From CAVTSA01 sp963790575 (GTDB lineage: Bacteria; Chloroflexota; Dormibacteria; Dormibacterales; Dormibacteraceae), in assembly GCA_963790575.1 (NCBI GenBank), contig CAWBPD010000012.1, forward strand, positions 682,001 through 746,000: a stretch of DNA of 64,000 nt, in the 5' to 3' direction. Both the position numbers and the translations under genes were made by a program. Of this stretch, positions 24,247-32,706 are shown piece by piece. Under the pieces are notes generated by a model. It saw only the letters and a program-made list of their open reading frames with translations. It ran no database searches and had not been told where the DNA came from. How positions within the stretch are numbered: position 1 is the first letter of the stretch; each line of letters starts with the position of its first letter.

Positions 24247-26027
24247 GCTGGTTCGCCGGCCGCTACCTCCGCCCGCACTGGAGGGCCCTGGTGGTGATCG
24301 TCCTGCTGGTCGCCGCGCAGACGATCGGAAACCTCTACATCCCGAACCTCAACGCCGACATCATCAACTACGGCGTCGTCAAAGGGGACATCGGGTACAT
24401 CTGGCGCACTGGGGCCGTGATGGGCATGATCGCGGTCGCGATCGGGGTGCTGGCCATCGTGGCCGCCTACCTGTCCGCGCGCACCGCGATGGCGATCGGG
24501 GCCGAGCTCCGGGCGTCCGTCTTCAGCAGCGTGCAGAAGTTCTCGATGCAGGAGATGGACCGGTTCGGCGCCGCCTCGCTGGTCACCCGCAACACCAACG
24601 ACGTCCAGCAGATCCAGAACTTCCTCCAGGTCGGCCTGGCGATGATGATCATGGCGCCGATCACCGGCATCGGGGGCGTCATCCTGGCGATCAACCAGGA
24701 CGCCAAGCTCTCGCTGCTGCTGTTCGTCGTGGTCCCCCTGATGGGCGCGATCATCGCCCTCATGCTGACGCGGGCGACACCGCTCTTCCGCGCCATGCAG
24801 GGCAAGATCGACCGCCTGAATCAGATCGTGCGCGAGCAGGTGACGGGGATCCGGGTGATCCGGGCCTTCCTGCGCACCCGCTACGAGGCGGAGCGGTTCG
24901 ACATCGCCAACGCCGACCTGACCCAGAACGCCCTTTCCGTCAACCGGCTCTTCGCCTTCGCGATCCCGGCGCTGATGTTGGTGATGAACCTCTCCAGCGT
25001 GGCGGTGGTCTGGTTCGGCGGCCATCTCATCTCCAGTGGCGAGATGCCGGTCGGCAACCTGACCGCCTTCCTCTCGTACATCCTTCAGATCCTGATGTCG
25101 ATGATGATCGCGGTGATGATGGTCATCTTCATCCCCCGAGCGGTGGCCAGCGGCGTCCGCATCCGCGAGGTCGAGACCACCGTCTCCAGCATCGAAGACC
25201 CCGACGTCCCTGAAACCCCCGCCCACCTCGAGGCCACGGTCGAGTTCAAGGACGTGGACTTCGGTTATCCGGGGGCCGAGCACCTCGTGCTCCAGGACCT
25301 CAACTTCACGCTGCGTCCGGGGCAGACCTCGGCCGTGATCGGCTCCACCGGCGCCGGCAAGACGACGCTCGTCAATCTGATCCCGCGCTTCTTCGACGTC
25401 ACCGGCGGGGAGGTGGTGGTGGACGGGCTCGACGTCCGCCGCCAGGAGCTGGACACGCTGCGCTCACGCATGGGCCTGGTCCCGCAGCGGGCGTACCTCT
25501 TCAGCGGTACCGTCGCCGACAACCTCCGCTTCTCGAAGCCGGACGCCACCGAGGAGGAACTCTGGCACGCGCTCGAGGTGGCGCAGGCGAGCGGCTTCAT
25601 AAAGGAGATGCCGGGGCAGCTCGACGCTCCCATCGACCAGGGCGGCAGCAACCTCTCCGGTGGTCAGCGGCAGCGAATGTCGATCGCGCGTGCCCTGGTC
25701 CGCCGCCCCGCCGTTTATCTCTTCGACGACTGCTTCTCGGCGCTCGACGCGGCCACCGACGCCCGCCTGCGGACCGCGCTCAAGGCGGACACCAGCGACG
25801 CGACGGTCCTGATCGTCGCGCAGCGGGTGTCGACGATCCTCCACGCCGACCAGATCATCGTGCTCGAGGAGGGCCGGATGGTCGGGGTGGGGACGCACGA
25901 GGAGCTGCTCCGGACGTGCTCCGAATACCAGGAGATCGTGGCCTCCCAGCTCGGTGAGGGCCAGGAGGTGCCGGTATCCGACCCCATGGAACTCCGCAAG
26001 CTCCGTTCCACGGGGGCCCCGAGATGA
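24240..26027 (+). CDS. ABC exporter half-transporter with degenerate nucleotide site
   Basis: 595 residues: six-helix membrane domain then a nucleotide-binding domain with Walker A GSTGAGKTT, signature LSGGQ and Walker B VYLFDDCFSALD. The catalytic Glu after Walker B is Asp (LFDD) and the switch His is Gln (IVAQRVSTI), both marks of the degenerate-site half of heterodimeric exporters such as TM287/288 or BmrCD. Overlaps the MarR stop by 7 nt and is coupled to the next gene by 4 nt. Likely exports lipids or drugs. Confidence 0.93.
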   Translation: MVSWFAGRYLRPHWRALVVIVLLVAAQTIGNLYIPNLNADIINYGVVKGDIGYIWRTGAVMGMIAVAIGVLAIVAAYLSARTAMAIGAELRASVFSSVQKFSMQEMDRFGAASLVTRNTNDVQQIQNFLQVGLAMMIMAPITGIGGVILAINQDAKLSLLLFVVVPLMGAIIALMLTRATPLFRAMQGKIDRLNQIVREQVTGIRVIRAFLRTRYEAERFDIANADLTQNALSVNRLFAFAIPALMLVMNLSSVAVVWFGGHLISSGEMPVGNLTAFLSYILQILMSMMIAVMMVIFIPRAVASGVRIREVETTVSSIEDPDVPETPAHLEATVEFKDVDFGYPGAEHLVLQDLNFTLRPGQTSAVIGSTGAGKTTLVNLIPRFFDVTGGEVVVDGLDVRRQELDTLRSRMGLVPQRAYLFSGTVADNLRFSKPDATEEELWHALEVAQASGFIKEMPGQLDAPIDQGGSNLSGGQRQRMSIARALVRRPAVYLFDDCFSALDAATDARLRTALKADTSDATVLIVAQRVSTILHADQIIVLEEGRMVGVGTHEELLRTCSEYQEIVASQLGEGQEVPVSDPMELRKLRSTGAPR

Positions 26028-27991
26028 GCAACGTGCGCGCGCGGCCCGCCGCCGGTGGTCCGCGGGGCATGGGGCCCGGCGGCATGATGATGGGCGCGCC
26101 CCCGCAGCGCTCCAAGGATGCCCGCGGGGCCGCCGGCAAGCTGATCCGACGGCTCGGCCCCGAGATCCCGCTCCTGATCGCGTCGGTCATCTTCACCGCG
26201 ATCTCGGTGACGCTCAACGTGATCGGCCCCAAGATCCTGGGCAACGCGACCAACATCATCTTCGGCGGCCTCATCGGCAGGCAGCTGCCGGCCGGGCTCA
26301 CCCAGGCGCAGGCGGTCGCGTACCTGCGGTCCCACGGGCAGGGCATGCTGGCCTCGGTGGTGGCCGGAGCCACCGATGTCAACCCCGGGCACGGCATGGA
26401 CTTCACCCGGCTGGGCATGGTGCTGGGCGCCGCCGCGATCGTCTACCTCGGCGCCGCCGTGTTCCAGTGGTGTCAGAGCTACATCATGGCGGGCGTCGCG
26501 CAGCGAACCGTCTACCGTCTGCGCCGCGACGTGGAGGCGAAGCTGGCGCGGCTGCCGCTCAAGTACTTCGACCAAAACCCCCACGGCGACATCATGTCGC
26601 GCCTCACCAACGACATCGACAACATCACCACCACCTTGCAGCAGGGGATGTCGCAGCTGCTCAACTCGCTGCTCACGATCCTGGGGGTGCTGGTGCTGAT
26701 GCTCACCATCAGCCCCCTACTCTCACTGGTGGCGCTGGTCACGGTGCCGGTCGCGTTCGCCATCACGTTCGTGATCGCGCGGCGGGCGCAGCGCCTGTAC
26801 CGGGTGCAGTGGAACTCGACCGGTCACCTGAACGGCCACGTCGAGGAGATGCACACCGGTCACACGCTGGTCCAGATGTTCGGGCGCCGGCAAGCCGCGC
26901 AGGACGAGTTCGAGACCCTCAACCAGCGCATGTACCAGTCCAGCTGGCGGGCGCAGTTCCTCTCCGGGATCATCCAGCCCATGATGCAGGTGGTCTCCAA
27001 CTTCAACTACGTGGCGATCGCCATCATCGGCGGCTACCGGGTGGCCACCGGCACCATCTCGCTGGGCGACGTGCAGGCGTTCATCCAGTACTCCCGCCAG
27101 TTCACGATGCCGATCACCCAGGTGGCTGCTCAGCTGAACCTGCTTCAGTCGGGCCTCGCCTCAGCGGAGCGCGTCTTCGAGTTCCTGGAAGCGGGCGAGG
27201 AGACTCCCGACGCGGCCGAGCCCAGGGCCCTACCGCTGCCGGCCCGCGGCGACGTCGCCCTGAAGCAGGTCGTCTTCTCCTACGATCCCCAGACCCCGCT
27301 GATCGAGGACTTCACCCTCCACGCGGCGCCCGGGCAGACGGTGGCGATCGTAGGGCCGACGGGCGCCGGCAAGACGACGGTGGTCAACCTGCTGATGCGC
27401 TTCTACGAGATCCAGGGCGGGCACATCTTCATCGACGGGGTGGATTCCGCGCTGGCCACCCGCGACGAGGGGCGGCGGCGCTTTGGGATGGTGCTCCAGG
27501 ACACCTGGCTGTTCGGCGGCACGATCCGGGAGAACATCGCCTACGGGCGCGAGGGGGCCACCGAGGAAGAGATCGTGGCGGCGGCCAAAGCGGCGCATGT
27601 CGACCACTTCGTGCGCCAGCTGCCCGACGGCTACGACACCGTGCTCGACGACGAGGCGTCCAATCTCTCCAGCGGGCAGCGGCAGCTGATGACGATCGCC
27701 CGCGCCTTCCTGGCCGATCCGACGGTCCTGATCCTGGACGAGGCGACCAGCAACGTCGACACCCGCACCGAGGTCCTGATCCAGGAGGCGATGGCCCGTC
27801 TGCGGCACGGACGCACCAGCTTCGTGATCGCGCACCGGCTGTCGACCATCCGCAACGCCGACACCATCGTGGTGATGGACCACGGGCACATCGTCGAGCA
27901 GGGGAACCACGAGGACCTCTTGGCCAGCCGCGGCTTCTACTACAACCTCTACCAGTCGCAGTTCACGGAGCCGGTGGCGGAGGCGGGCTGA
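26024..27991 (+). CDS. ABC exporter half-transporter with consensus catalytic residues
   Basis: 655 residues, with a Gly/Met/Pro-rich N-terminal extension (RPAAGGPRGMGPGGMMMGAP) before the membrane domain. The nucleotide domain has Walker A GPTGAGKTT, Walker B LILDEATSNVD with Glu, and VIAHRLSTI with the switch His, but its signature is LSSGQ, not LSGGQ. In heterodimeric exporters the degenerate site is formed by the partner's Walker A/B and this weakened signature, so this gene and 24240-26027 fit as one pump. Confidence 0.93.
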   Translation: MSNVRARPAAGGPRGMGPGGMMMGAPPQRSKDARGAAGKLIRRLGPEIPLLIASVIFTAISVTLNVIGPKILGNATNIIFGGLIGRQLPAGLTQAQAVAYLRSHGQGMLASVVAGATDVNPGHGMDFTRLGMVLGAAAIVYLGAAVFQWCQSYIMAGVAQRTVYRLRRDVEAKLARLPLKYFDQNPHGDIMSRLTNDIDNITTTLQQGMSQLLNSLLTILGVLVLMLTISPLLSLVALVTVPVAFAITFVIARRAQRLYRVQWNSTGHLNGHVEEMHTGHTLVQMFGRRQAAQDEFETLNQRMYQSSWRAQFLSGIIQPMMQVVSNFNYVAIAIIGGYRVATGTISLGDVQAFIQYSRQFTMPITQVAAQLNLLQSGLASAERVFEFLEAGEETPDAAEPRALPLPARGDVALKQVVFSYDPQTPLIEDFTLHAAPGQTVAIVGPTGAGKTTVVNLLMRFYEIQGGHIFIDGVDSALATRDEGRRRFGMVLQDTWLFGGTIRENIAYGREGATEEEIVAAAKAAHVDHFVRQLPDGYDTVLDDEASNLSSGQRQLMTIARAFLADPTVLILDEATSNVDTRTEVLIQEAMARLRHGRTSFVIAHRLSTIRNADTIVVMDHGHIVEQGNHEDLLASRGFYYNLYQSQFTEPVAEAG

Positions 27992-28019
27992 CCCTCGCGT
28001 CGCAGTCGCGCCCCCCGGA

Positions 28020-28119
28020 GGTGCACCAGCGGGGCTTATCCAGGCGCGTTGAGCCCCGAAGGTGCACCAGCGGGGCTTACCCGGGCGCGTGGGGCCCGAA
28101 GGTGCACCAGCGGGGCTCA
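28020..28119 (+). repeat. Three tandem GGTGCACC hairpin units, module F
   Basis: GGTGCACCAGCGGGGCTTA starts at 28020 and 28061, and the third copy begins at 28101 with GGTGCACCAGCGGGGCTCA, a period of about 40-41 bp. GCCCC before the second copy and GGGGC after it make a stem around the GGTGCACC palindrome. Lies between convergent genes. Confidence 0.75.
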
Positions 28120-28131
28120 GCCAGGGTCCCC

Positions 28132-28488
28132 TCAGGCGCGGCGCCCTTCCTCGATCTCCTGCCGCCGGAGCGTCAGCATCCGCTTGATGGCCGGCTCCGG
28201 TAGGGGATGTTCCTCCGTGAAACGGATCGCCCCGCTGGAGAGCGAGAACTCGCTCAGCTCCTCCCGCATCTGGTCCACGACCCAGCCGCTGCACGGATAG
28301 AGGCCCAGGTGCTGTTTGGTGGCGGCGAACGCGAGCAGCGGGCGGCCCCGGTACAGGAATGCCGGCATGCCGTAGCTGCGGCCCTCCTCCGCCTTGGACA
28401 CCGACTCGCGGACGATCGACCGCACGCGTTCCAGGGCCGCCCGGCGCGCGTCGGGAAGTCCCCGTAGGTAGTCGTCGACCTCAGACAC
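28132..28488 (-). CDS. DUF1801/YdhG-like protein
   Basis: 118 residues. EVDDYLRGLPDARRAALERVRSIVRE then GMPAFLYRGRPLLAFAATKQHLGLYPCSGW matches DUF1801 (YdhG iron-chaperone-like). These small cytoplasmic proteins have an unresolved function; a role in iron handling has been proposed for a Bacillus homologue. Convergent with the ABC exporter genes across three tandem repeats. Confidence 0.78.
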   Translation of the reverse strand: MSEVDDYLRGLPDARRAALERVRSIVRESVSKAEEGRSYGMPAFLYRGRPLLAFAATKQHLGLYPCSGWVVDQMREELSEFSLSSGAIRFTEEHPLPEPAIKRMLTLRRQEIEEGRRA

Positions 28489-28562
28489 CGCCCGGGGATC
28501 GTACCGCCTCCCCCTCGTTCACGGCTGGCGGAGGGCGCGGGAAGCGGCGACAATCAGCCGCG

Positions 28563-29000
28563 ATGAGCTTTTCGGCGTCAGACGCGCCGCCGACTGGCCA
28601 CTCCCGCGGCAACCGCTGGGTCTGGTGGACGCTCGGCGGTTGCGGCACCGCGGTCGTGCTCGCGATCGCCGCGGTGGTGGTGGTGGTGATCCTGATCGCC
28701 CACAGTGCCAACCCCCGCGGCAACTGCCTCCCCGGCGGCTTCCCGGTCGCGCCCGGCCTGACCAAGGTGACGAGCCTCCAGCTGGGGCGCACCTGCACCA
28801 CCGCCTACCGCGCCGGCGGCAGCCCAGGCGCCATCGAGGACTACTACGGAACGGCCCTCGATCAGAACGGTTGGCAGGTCACCGCGCGCAGCGGGGGGAC
28901 CATCCGGTTCCGGCGTGCCGACCGCACCAGCGAGGCGGGCACGGTGTCCGTCAGCAGGTCCCGGGGCCGCACTCAGGTCGCCGTCGTACTCCGCACCTGA
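28563..29000 (+). CDS. Single-pass membrane protein with small exported domain
   Basis: 145 residues: a short basic N-terminus (SRGNRWVWWTLGGCG), a strong helix (TAVVLAIAAVVVVVILIAHSA) and an outside domain with two Cys (NCLPGGFPVAP, GRTCTTAYRAGG) that may form a disulfide. YYGTALDQNGWQVTARSGG looks like the end of a small alpha/beta lipoprotein-like domain. No family recognised. Divergent from the DUF1801 gene. Confidence 0.6.
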   Translation: MSFSASDAPPTGHSRGNRWVWWTLGGCGTAVVLAIAAVVVVVILIAHSANPRGNCLPGGFPVAPGLTKVTSLQLGRTCTTAYRAGGSPGAIEDYYGTALDQNGWQVTARSGGTIRFRRADRTSEAGTVSVSRSRGRTQVAVVLRT

Positions 29001-29012
29001 CGAGGGAAGGCG

Positions 29013-29423
29013 TCACACCGAGCGCGCGTTGATGCCGTAGCCGGCCGCGCCGTCGCCGAGACCGAAGCTCAAAATGCGACGCGGATGGACCCGGAACATC
29101 GGTTCCGCGAAGCCTGGGCCAAGCTTGCTCCCACCGTGGTCGAGCCGCTCCGCCTCGCCGCGGATCTCCAGCATGCGCACCTGCCAGGGCTGGACGGAGA
29201 CGATGTCGTCGATCACCAGCGAGACCCAAGGGTTGTGACCGACATCGCGCCACTTCTTGCGGGACGCGAAGTCGTGGCCGCCGATGTCGATGGTGCCGGT
29301 GTCCGCGTTGTATCGAAAGCTGGTCGGCACCACGTGCGGGTGCCCATCCCGCCCCGCGGTCGCCAGGCGACAGAGCCGTTGAGAGTTCAGATAGGCGATC
29401 TCGGGTTCGGTGAAGGCAGACAT
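29013..29423 (-). CDS. F420-dependent (PPOX class) split-barrel oxidoreductase
   Basis: 136 residues. FTEPEIAYLNSQRLCRLATAGRDGHPHVVPTSFRYNADTGTIDIGG and KWRDVGHNPWVSLVIDDI match the PPOX-class F420-binding split-barrel proteins of Actinobacteria and relatives; members reduce or bind small aromatics or quinones. It suggests the host makes cofactor F420. Convergent with the membrane-protein gene (12 bp apart). Confidence 0.8.
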   Translation of the reverse strand: MSAFTEPEIAYLNSQRLCRLATAGRDGHPHVVPTSFRYNADTGTIDIGGHDFASRKKWRDVGHNPWVSLVIDDIVSVQPWQVRMLEIRGEAERLDHGGSKLGPGFAEPMFRVHPRRILSFGLGDGAAGYGINARSV

Positions 29424-29548
29424 CGGCTCCTCCTCTCAGGTCACTCTACGGACGGAGCGGGCAGACGAGGACCCCGATCCGCTCTCGGGCAGACTAGGAT
29501 GCGCAGACCGTTCCGAGCCTGGCGACCGTGGTGAAGCGAAGGAGTGCA

Positions 29549-29908
29549 GTGGCAGAGCGCTTGCTATCAGGGGAGGGGCCGGTCACGCTGGTCACGACCT
29601 TCCGGCTGCGTGACGGCGCGCCGGTCGACCGCTTCATCCACCTCTGGAGTGAGGTCGCGAGACTGATGGCACGGCGCGACGGATACGTCTCGTCGCGCCT
29701 CTACCACGCCGTGGTCGGGGGCGATCCCGGTGAGTACATCCACGTCACACATTGGACGCACGCAGCGCTGCTCGCCAACGCTCGATCCGACCCCGAAGTC
29801 CGGTCGGTGGAGCGTGAGATCGAGCCCCTACTGGTGGACCGGCGCCGCGTGCTCTGCGACGCGGTGACAGAAGAGATCGGACCTCCGGGCGCGGAGCTCG
29901 CTCACTGA
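29549..29908 (+). CDS. Antibiotic biosynthesis monooxygenase-like (ABM) protein
   Basis: About 119 residues. VTLVTTFRLRDGAPVDRFIHLWSEVARLMARRDGYVSSRLYHAVVGGDPGEYIHVTHW is a dimeric alpha/beta-barrel ABM domain. Members are monooxygenases or haem-degrading enzymes; this one lacks any clear haem ligand signature, so the activity is open. GTG 29549 is chosen because AAGGAG lies 4 nt before it. Ends in a 7-nt overlap with the convergent permease gene. Confidence 0.7.
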   Translation: MAERLLSGEGPVTLVTTFRLRDGAPVDRFIHLWSEVARLMARRDGYVSSRLYHAVVGGDPGEYIHVTHWTHAALLANARSDPEVRSVEREIEPLLVDRRRVLCDAVTEEIGPPGAELAH

Positions 29909-30813
29909 AGCACGTCGCGCCGGCGCAGGAGCAGCACACTGGTCACCAGCAGGGCCGCCGACCACGCGGCCACCACCAGCCAGGCGTGCGGTGCCGACAC
30001 CGGGTTGAGCGGCACCGCGAAGGCGATGCGTGCTTTGCGATCCGTCTCCATCACCTGTGGCAGCACGTTGAGGTTGGGACCGAGCAGCAGGGTCGTCACC
30101 CCCTTCCACAGAGCTTGATGGGTGAAGTTCGACAGGTAGCTCGCCAGTAGCGTGAGAGCGTTGTCGGCGGGAAAGAAGGCGAGGGCGGCGGTCAGCCCGA
30201 ACGTGACCGAACGGCCCACCACCGGCGCGGTGGCGCCGATCAGGATGGCGATCCCCATGCTCGCCAGCGCGACCAGCACCGACGGCACCAGGTCGCCCCA
30301 GACATGTGACGGAACCGTAGCCAGATGGCCGGCGGTCCCCCAGCTCAGCGCGGAAAGGTAGACCGTGCCGGCCACCAGGACCGCGTAGCCGGCCAGCAGC
30401 CCCACTCCCAGGAGTGCGAGCGCGGTCAGCTTGGCCAGGAACAGGCGCAGCCGGCCCGCGCCCCGTCCCAGCAGCACCCGGATGGTGCCGCTGGAGTACT
30501 CCATCCCCACCAACCGGGCCGACACGATGAGCAGGAAGACCCCGGCCCCGGTGTCGAAGACGTTGAGGTAGATGTCGTAGAGGTTGTCGAGGAAGAGGGC
30601 CGGCGTGGACTGCAGCAGCTGGCGCATCAGGGTGACCTGCAGCACCGCCAGGCTCAGGACCGCGAACAGGAGCAGCGCCAGCCCGAGCATGGCCCAGATC
30701 CAGCCCTGGCGCCGGAGCTTCAGGATCTCGCCCCCGAGGGTGCCAAGGAAGGTGGGCCGGCGGGGTCGGCGGGGGGCGGCTGCCGTCAGCGGCTCGGCGC
30801 GGGCCGCGGTCAT
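29902..30813 (-). CDS. ABC-2 type transporter permease, pair 2
   Basis: 303 residues with about six hydrophobic helices. LGGEILKLRRQGWIWAMLGLALLLFAVLSLAVLQ and MEYSSGTIRVLLGRGAGRLRLFLAKL are the ABC-2 membrane pattern. Last gene of a minus-strand operon ATPase-permease-ATPase-permease (33633 to 29902). It resembles the permease at 31719-32618 (shared RLVGMEYxxGTxRVxLxRG), so the operon arose by tandem duplication. Likely exports a drug or lipid; substrate unknown. Confidence 0.88.
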   Translation of the reverse strand: MTAARAEPLTAAAPRRPRRPTFLGTLGGEILKLRRQGWIWAMLGLALLLFAVLSLAVLQVTLMRQLLQSTPALFLDNLYDIYLNVFDTGAGVFLLIVSARLVGMEYSSGTIRVLLGRGAGRLRLFLAKLTALALLGVGLLAGYAVLVAGTVYLSALSWGTAGHLATVPSHVWGDLVPSVLVALASMGIAILIGATAPVVGRSVTFGLTAALAFFPADNALTLLASYLSNFTHQALWKGVTTLLLGPNLNVLPQVMETDRKARIAFAVPLNPVSAPHAWLVVAAWSAALLVTSVLLLRRRDVLQ

Positions 30814-31715
30814 GAGGCGGCTCCGGTCAGGCTCAAGAAGATCTCCTCCAGGTTCTGCCGCCGTTCCGTTACCGCGTCCGGCCAGCAGTCGGAGCGCCCC
30901 AGAAACTGCATCAGCTCGCGGCCGCCGCCGGAGGGCGAGCCGGTGATCAGGCGGCCAGCCTCGATGCGGGCGCCACCGCCCCAGTCCTGACGCCGGATCA
31001 GTGCCAGGGCGGCGGCGGCGTCCTCTAGCGTCACCTCGTACTCGCCATGGCCGGCGACCAGGTCCGCCACCGGTGAGAGCCGGACCAGGCGGCCCTGGTG
31101 CACGATCGCGACCCGGTCGCAGATCTGCTGCACCTCGGCCAGCACGTGGCTGGAGATGAAGACCGCCTTGCCGGCCTGGGCCAGGCGGCGCAGGAGGTCG
31201 CGCATCTCGACCACGCCGGCGGGGTCGAGCCCGTTGGCCGGCTCGTCCAGCACCAGCAGGTCGGGGTCCTGGAGCACCGCCGCCGCCACCCCCAGGCGCT
31301 GCTTCATCCCCAGCGAGTAGGTCGACACCCGGTCCCGCTGCCGCTCTGTGAGCCCGACCAGGTCCAGAACCTCCGCCAGCCGGGCCCGGGACACCCCGCC
31401 CAGCACGGAGGCGAAGGCGCGGAGGTTGTCGCGGCCCGAGAGGTAGCCGTAGAGGGCGGGAGCTTCGATGAGGGCACCCACCCGGGGGAGCACGCTGCCC
31501 GCCCCCTTCCGGAGGTCGCTGCCCAGGACCTCGACCCGCCCTCGGGTGGGCCGGACCAGGCCCAGCACCATGCGAATCGTGGTCGTCTTGCCGGCCCCGT
31601 TAGGACCCAGGAAGCCGAACACCTCGCCCCGGTGCACCTCGAGGTCGAGGTCGAGGACGGCCGGACGTGACCCGTACGACTTGCAGAGCTGTCGAGTCGC
31701 GAGCACGGTTTCCAC
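30810..31715 (-). CDS. ABC-2 transporter ATPase, pair 2
   Basis: 301 residues. Walker A GPNGAGKTTT, signature YSLGMKQRLG, Walker B LLVLDEPANGLDPAG and the switch HVLAEVQQICDR give a DrrA/CcmA-type exporter ATPase. The C-terminal 80 residues (SDCWPDAVTERRQNLEEIFLSL) match the other ATPase in the operon. Start (GTG 31715) lies 3 nt after the upstream permease stop; overlaps the downstream permease by 4 nt. Confidence 0.93.
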   Translation of the reverse strand: METVLATRQLCKSYGSRPAVLDLDLEVHRGEVFGFLGPNGAGKTTTIRMVLGLVRPTRGRVEVLGSDLRKGAGSVLPRVGALIEAPALYGYLSGRDNLRAFASVLGGVSRARLAEVLDLVGLTERQRDRVSTYSLGMKQRLGVAAAVLQDPDLLVLDEPANGLDPAGVVEMRDLLRRLAQAGKAVFISSHVLAEVQQICDRVAIVHQGRLVRLSPVADLVAGHGEYEVTLEDAAAALALIRRQDWGGGARIEAGRLITGSPSGGGRELMQFLGRSDCWPDAVTERRQNLEEIFLSLTGAAS

Positions 31716-31718
31716 GAG

Positions 31719-32618
31719 CTACTCCAGGACGTCCCGCCGCCAGGTCAGGACTACGGCGGCGGCGGCGAAGAGAAGGGACCAGGCGCCGATCACTGCCCAC
31801 AGGTGCCCCGCCGTGACGGGGACCAGCGGCGTGGGGAGGAAGGTGCCGGCGGCATGGTCGGTCTGCAGCCTCGCCGCCAGGTCGTTCAGCGAGGGGCCCA
31901 GGAACCACTGCGTGACGGAGAACCAGAAATGGTAGTTGTGCGTGGCCCGGCCCAGAAGCCGCATCACGATGGCTCCGAAGTTGTCGGCCGGGAAGAAGGC
32001 CAGTGCCGCACCCATCGCGAAGGGGAGCGAGCGGCCGACCGCCGCGGCGGCGGTCGCGAGCAGGATGCAGACGCCCATGCTGACCAGGGCCACCAGCAGG
32101 CTGATCCAGGCGTCGGTGCGGGCCGCGGCAGGGAGCGAGGTGAGGGGAGAGAGGCTGCCGGACCAGGCCCGCACCGTGGCCCCCAGGACTGCCGCGGCGA
32201 CCACGATGAACCCGGCCAGGAGCGCCAGGCCCCAGACCGCGACCGCGACCAGCTGGGCCGCCAGCAGCTCCAGCCGGGCGGTGCCGCGCGCAAGCACGAC
32301 CCTGACCGTGCCGGCGGTGTACTCCATGCCCACCAGGCGCGAGGTGACGGCGAGCAGGAAGATGCCCGAGAGGACGCTGGACAAGCTCAGGGCGGCACTC
32401 AGGTAGGTGAAGTAGAAGACCGCCGGTTGGGCCTTGAAGGATGAGCGGCCGCTCGCCACCACCTCGGCCAGTGCCACGGCGGTCACGACGGCGACCAGCC
32501 CCAGCAGCACCCAGGTCATGGTCTGGCGCCGGATCTTCAGCAGTTCGGAGCGGACTGCGCCCCCGAAGCTGGGGCCGGTCCGGGGCCGGAAGGTGGTCTC
32601 GAGGGTGGCCGTGCTCAC
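31719..32618 (-). CDS. ABC-2 type transporter permease, pair 1
   Basis: 299 residues from GTG 32618. GGAVRSELLKIRRQTMTWVLLGLVAVVTAVALAEVV then RLVGMEYTAGTVRVVLARGTARLELLAAQLVAVAVWG show the ABC-2 permease topology (six helices). The GTG is chosen because upstream residues in this frame overlap repeat module G and are not conserved. Coupled to the ATPase at 30810-31715. Confidence 0.88.
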   Translation of the reverse strand: MSTATLETTFRPRTGPSFGGAVRSELLKIRRQTMTWVLLGLVAVVTAVALAEVVASGRSSFKAQPAVFYFTYLSAALSLSSVLSGIFLLAVTSRLVGMEYTAGTVRVVLARGTARLELLAAQLVAVAVWGLALLAGFIVVAAAVLGATVRAWSGSLSPLTSLPAAARTDAWISLLVALVSMGVCILLATAAAAVGRSLPFAMGAALAFFPADNFGAIVMRLLGRATHNYHFWFSVTQWFLGPSLNDLAARLQTDHAAGTFLPTPLVPVTAGHLWAVIGAWSLLFAAAAVVLTWRRDVLE

Positions 32619-32644
32619 GGTGCGACCACCCCACCCGGCAGGGA

Positions 32645-32702
32645 CGTTTGTATACGAACGCACCCCAAAGCGGCGCGCGAGAGGTGCTCCTGTGTACAAA
32701 CG
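32645..32702. repeat. Inverted repeat within the exporter operon, module G
   Basis: CGTTTGTATAC (32645-32655) and GTGTACAAACG (32692-32702) pair with one mismatch; inner GCACC (32660-32664) and GGTGC (32683-32687) can extend it. Located between the stop of the first ATPase and the start of the first permease, where a hairpin could tune downstream expression. Confidence 0.65.
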
Positions 32703-32706
32703 GCCG

